Origin: Verrucomicrobiia bacterium
GTDB lineage: Bacteria > Verrucomicrobiota > Verrucomicrobiia > Limisphaerales > UBA11358
Direction: 5' to 3'
Assembly (NCBI GenBank): GCA_031290985.1
Contig: JARLJW010000111.1
Coordinates: forward strand, 116,104-180,103
DNA: 64,000 nucleotides
Part shown: one piece after another, positions 63,597-64,000 of the stretch
Layout: the number at the start of each line of letters is the position of its first letter
Numbering within the stretch: position 1 is the first letter of the stretch
Program-made: the position numbers and the translations under genes
The notes under the pieces: generated by a model
What the model was told of the DNA's origin: nothing
Database searches by the model: none
What the model saw: only the letters and a program-made list of their open reading frames with translations

Positions 63597-64000
63597 ATGT
63601 TGCAACCGAAAAACTCCGCCGGGGGCGGCCTGCCGGAAAAGCCGGGTGGTGCTTTATTAAAAGCTTCCGGCCTCGCGCTTTGCCTGCTCGCCGCCAGCGC
63701 CCTCGCCGGCCGGGCGGACGAGCTTTGCAGTTCCTGCGACCCCCAGGTGATCGTCAGCGGTGAATTCGACCTGGCCCGGACGCCCAATCCTCCCGCCGTC
63801 ACGGGCGCTGCGCCCGGCGATGCGGCCGCCTTTCAACAGGAGATTTCCGGCAAGCATTTCTCGCTGGTCCTGCCCCATCTCACGCCGGGCCGCTACACCG
63901 CGGTCATCGGCCTGGCGGAAACCCTTTTCGACCATGCGGGCGCGCGGATCTTTGACATCTCCTGCGGCAACCGCCTGCTCGCCGGCAACCTCGACATCTT
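63597..64000 (+). CDS. Malectin-like secreted protein, 3' partial
   Basis: Open reading frame starting at ATG 63597 and running off the window; it is missing from the ORF track because it has no stop. Signal-like segment ALLKASGLALCLLAASALAG, then a Cys pair (ELCSSCDP) and a malectin-type carbohydrate-binding fold: HLTPGRYTAVIGLAETLFDH, AGARIFDISCGNRLLAGNLD, which parallels the malectin strand pattern (grow/flow, FAE, R-F-D-V-x-x-N-G). The rest of the protein, which may carry a catalytic domain, is unseen. Confidence 0.7.
   Translation, partial: MLQPKNSAGGGLPEKPGGALLKASGLALCLLAASALAGRADELCSSCDPQVIVSGEFDLARTPNPPAVTGAAPGDAAAFQQEISGKHFSLVLPHLTPGRYTAVIGLAETLFDHAGARIFDISCGNRLLAGNLDI

Noticed and set aside
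1-64000. Search by eye for tRNA, rRNA, CRISPR arrays, insertion sequences, integrases and attachment sites.
   Set aside because: None found. Repeats present are short intergenic hairpins or coding repeats in surface proteins, with no regular array and no transposase.

Overview
The window is about 64 kb of GC-rich bacterial DNA, and its gene content points to a soil or freshwater Verrucomicrobium of the Pedosphaera/Limisphaerales type. This is an inference from families, with no marker gene seen. The pointers are three orphan pseudopilin-like proteins with H-X9-DG tails, Tat-exported Gfo/Idh/MocA and sugar-isomerase proteins, very large autotransporter-associated beta-strand-repeat proteins, many Ig-like secreted proteins ending in a short FYR-type module, a DUF5009 acetyltransferase and abundant hairpin repeats between genes. 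I saw no rRNA, tRNA, CRISPR array, transposase or phage gene.

Layout. 1-10.6 kb is mostly housekeeping: the 3' part of an M29 aminopeptidase, a LysR regulator, a hybrid histidine kinase that has lost its phosphoacceptor histidine, cytidine deaminase, purine nucleoside phosphorylase, an AAA ATPase broken by one in-frame stop, a DUF433/DUF5615 toxin-antitoxin-like pair whose toxin is frameshifted, an aminotransferase with an Lrp-type regulator, and a MoeB-rhodanese fusion. 10.7-19.1 kb is a minus-strand block of exported redox and sugar enzymes: two FAD-dependent oxidoreductases, a DUF5009 membrane acetyltransferase, a sugar isomerase and a Gfo/Idh/MocA dehydrogenase. 19.1-26.8 kb holds two pseudopilins, a GH20-like lipoprotein, a TIM-barrel protein with golvesin-like domains and a duplicated DUF4623 protein. 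26.9-30.2 kb holds an MFS carrier and a second dehydrogenase/isomerase pair.

30.4-40.1 kb is the clearest metabolic unit: a tight seven-gene minus-strand operon (sugar porter, GH20 hexosaminidase, ROK kinase, PIG-L deacetylase, NagB, esterase, N-acetylmuramoyl-alanine amidase) with a divergent AraC regulator. It looks like uptake and breakdown of GlcNAc-containing material, with deacetylation by a PIG-L enzyme instead of NagA. A direct-repeat element (WTGTNRC, 13 bases, TTGTAAC) lies beside the araC gene and in the same orientation 94-129 bp upstream of four minus-strand genes or operons. I propose it as the operator of a regulon.

40.2-48.2 kb carries a GH25 lysozyme-like secreted protein, alanine dehydrogenase and a 1333-residue propeller-type hybrid sensor kinase. 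48.5-57.3 kb is a plus-strand cassette: a DUF3570 outer-membrane barrel, a TlpA thioredoxin, a 76-residue DUF4266 lipoprotein ending in GGGGCGCN, DsbD, and two secreted Ig-like or beta-strand proteins. This is the best candidate here for an undescribed system, probably one that maintains or modifies cysteines of the small lipoprotein in the envelope. 57.4-62.1 kb is a 1563-residue beta-strand-repeat surface protein on the minus strand. The window ends with a third pseudopilin and the start of a malectin-like secreted protein.
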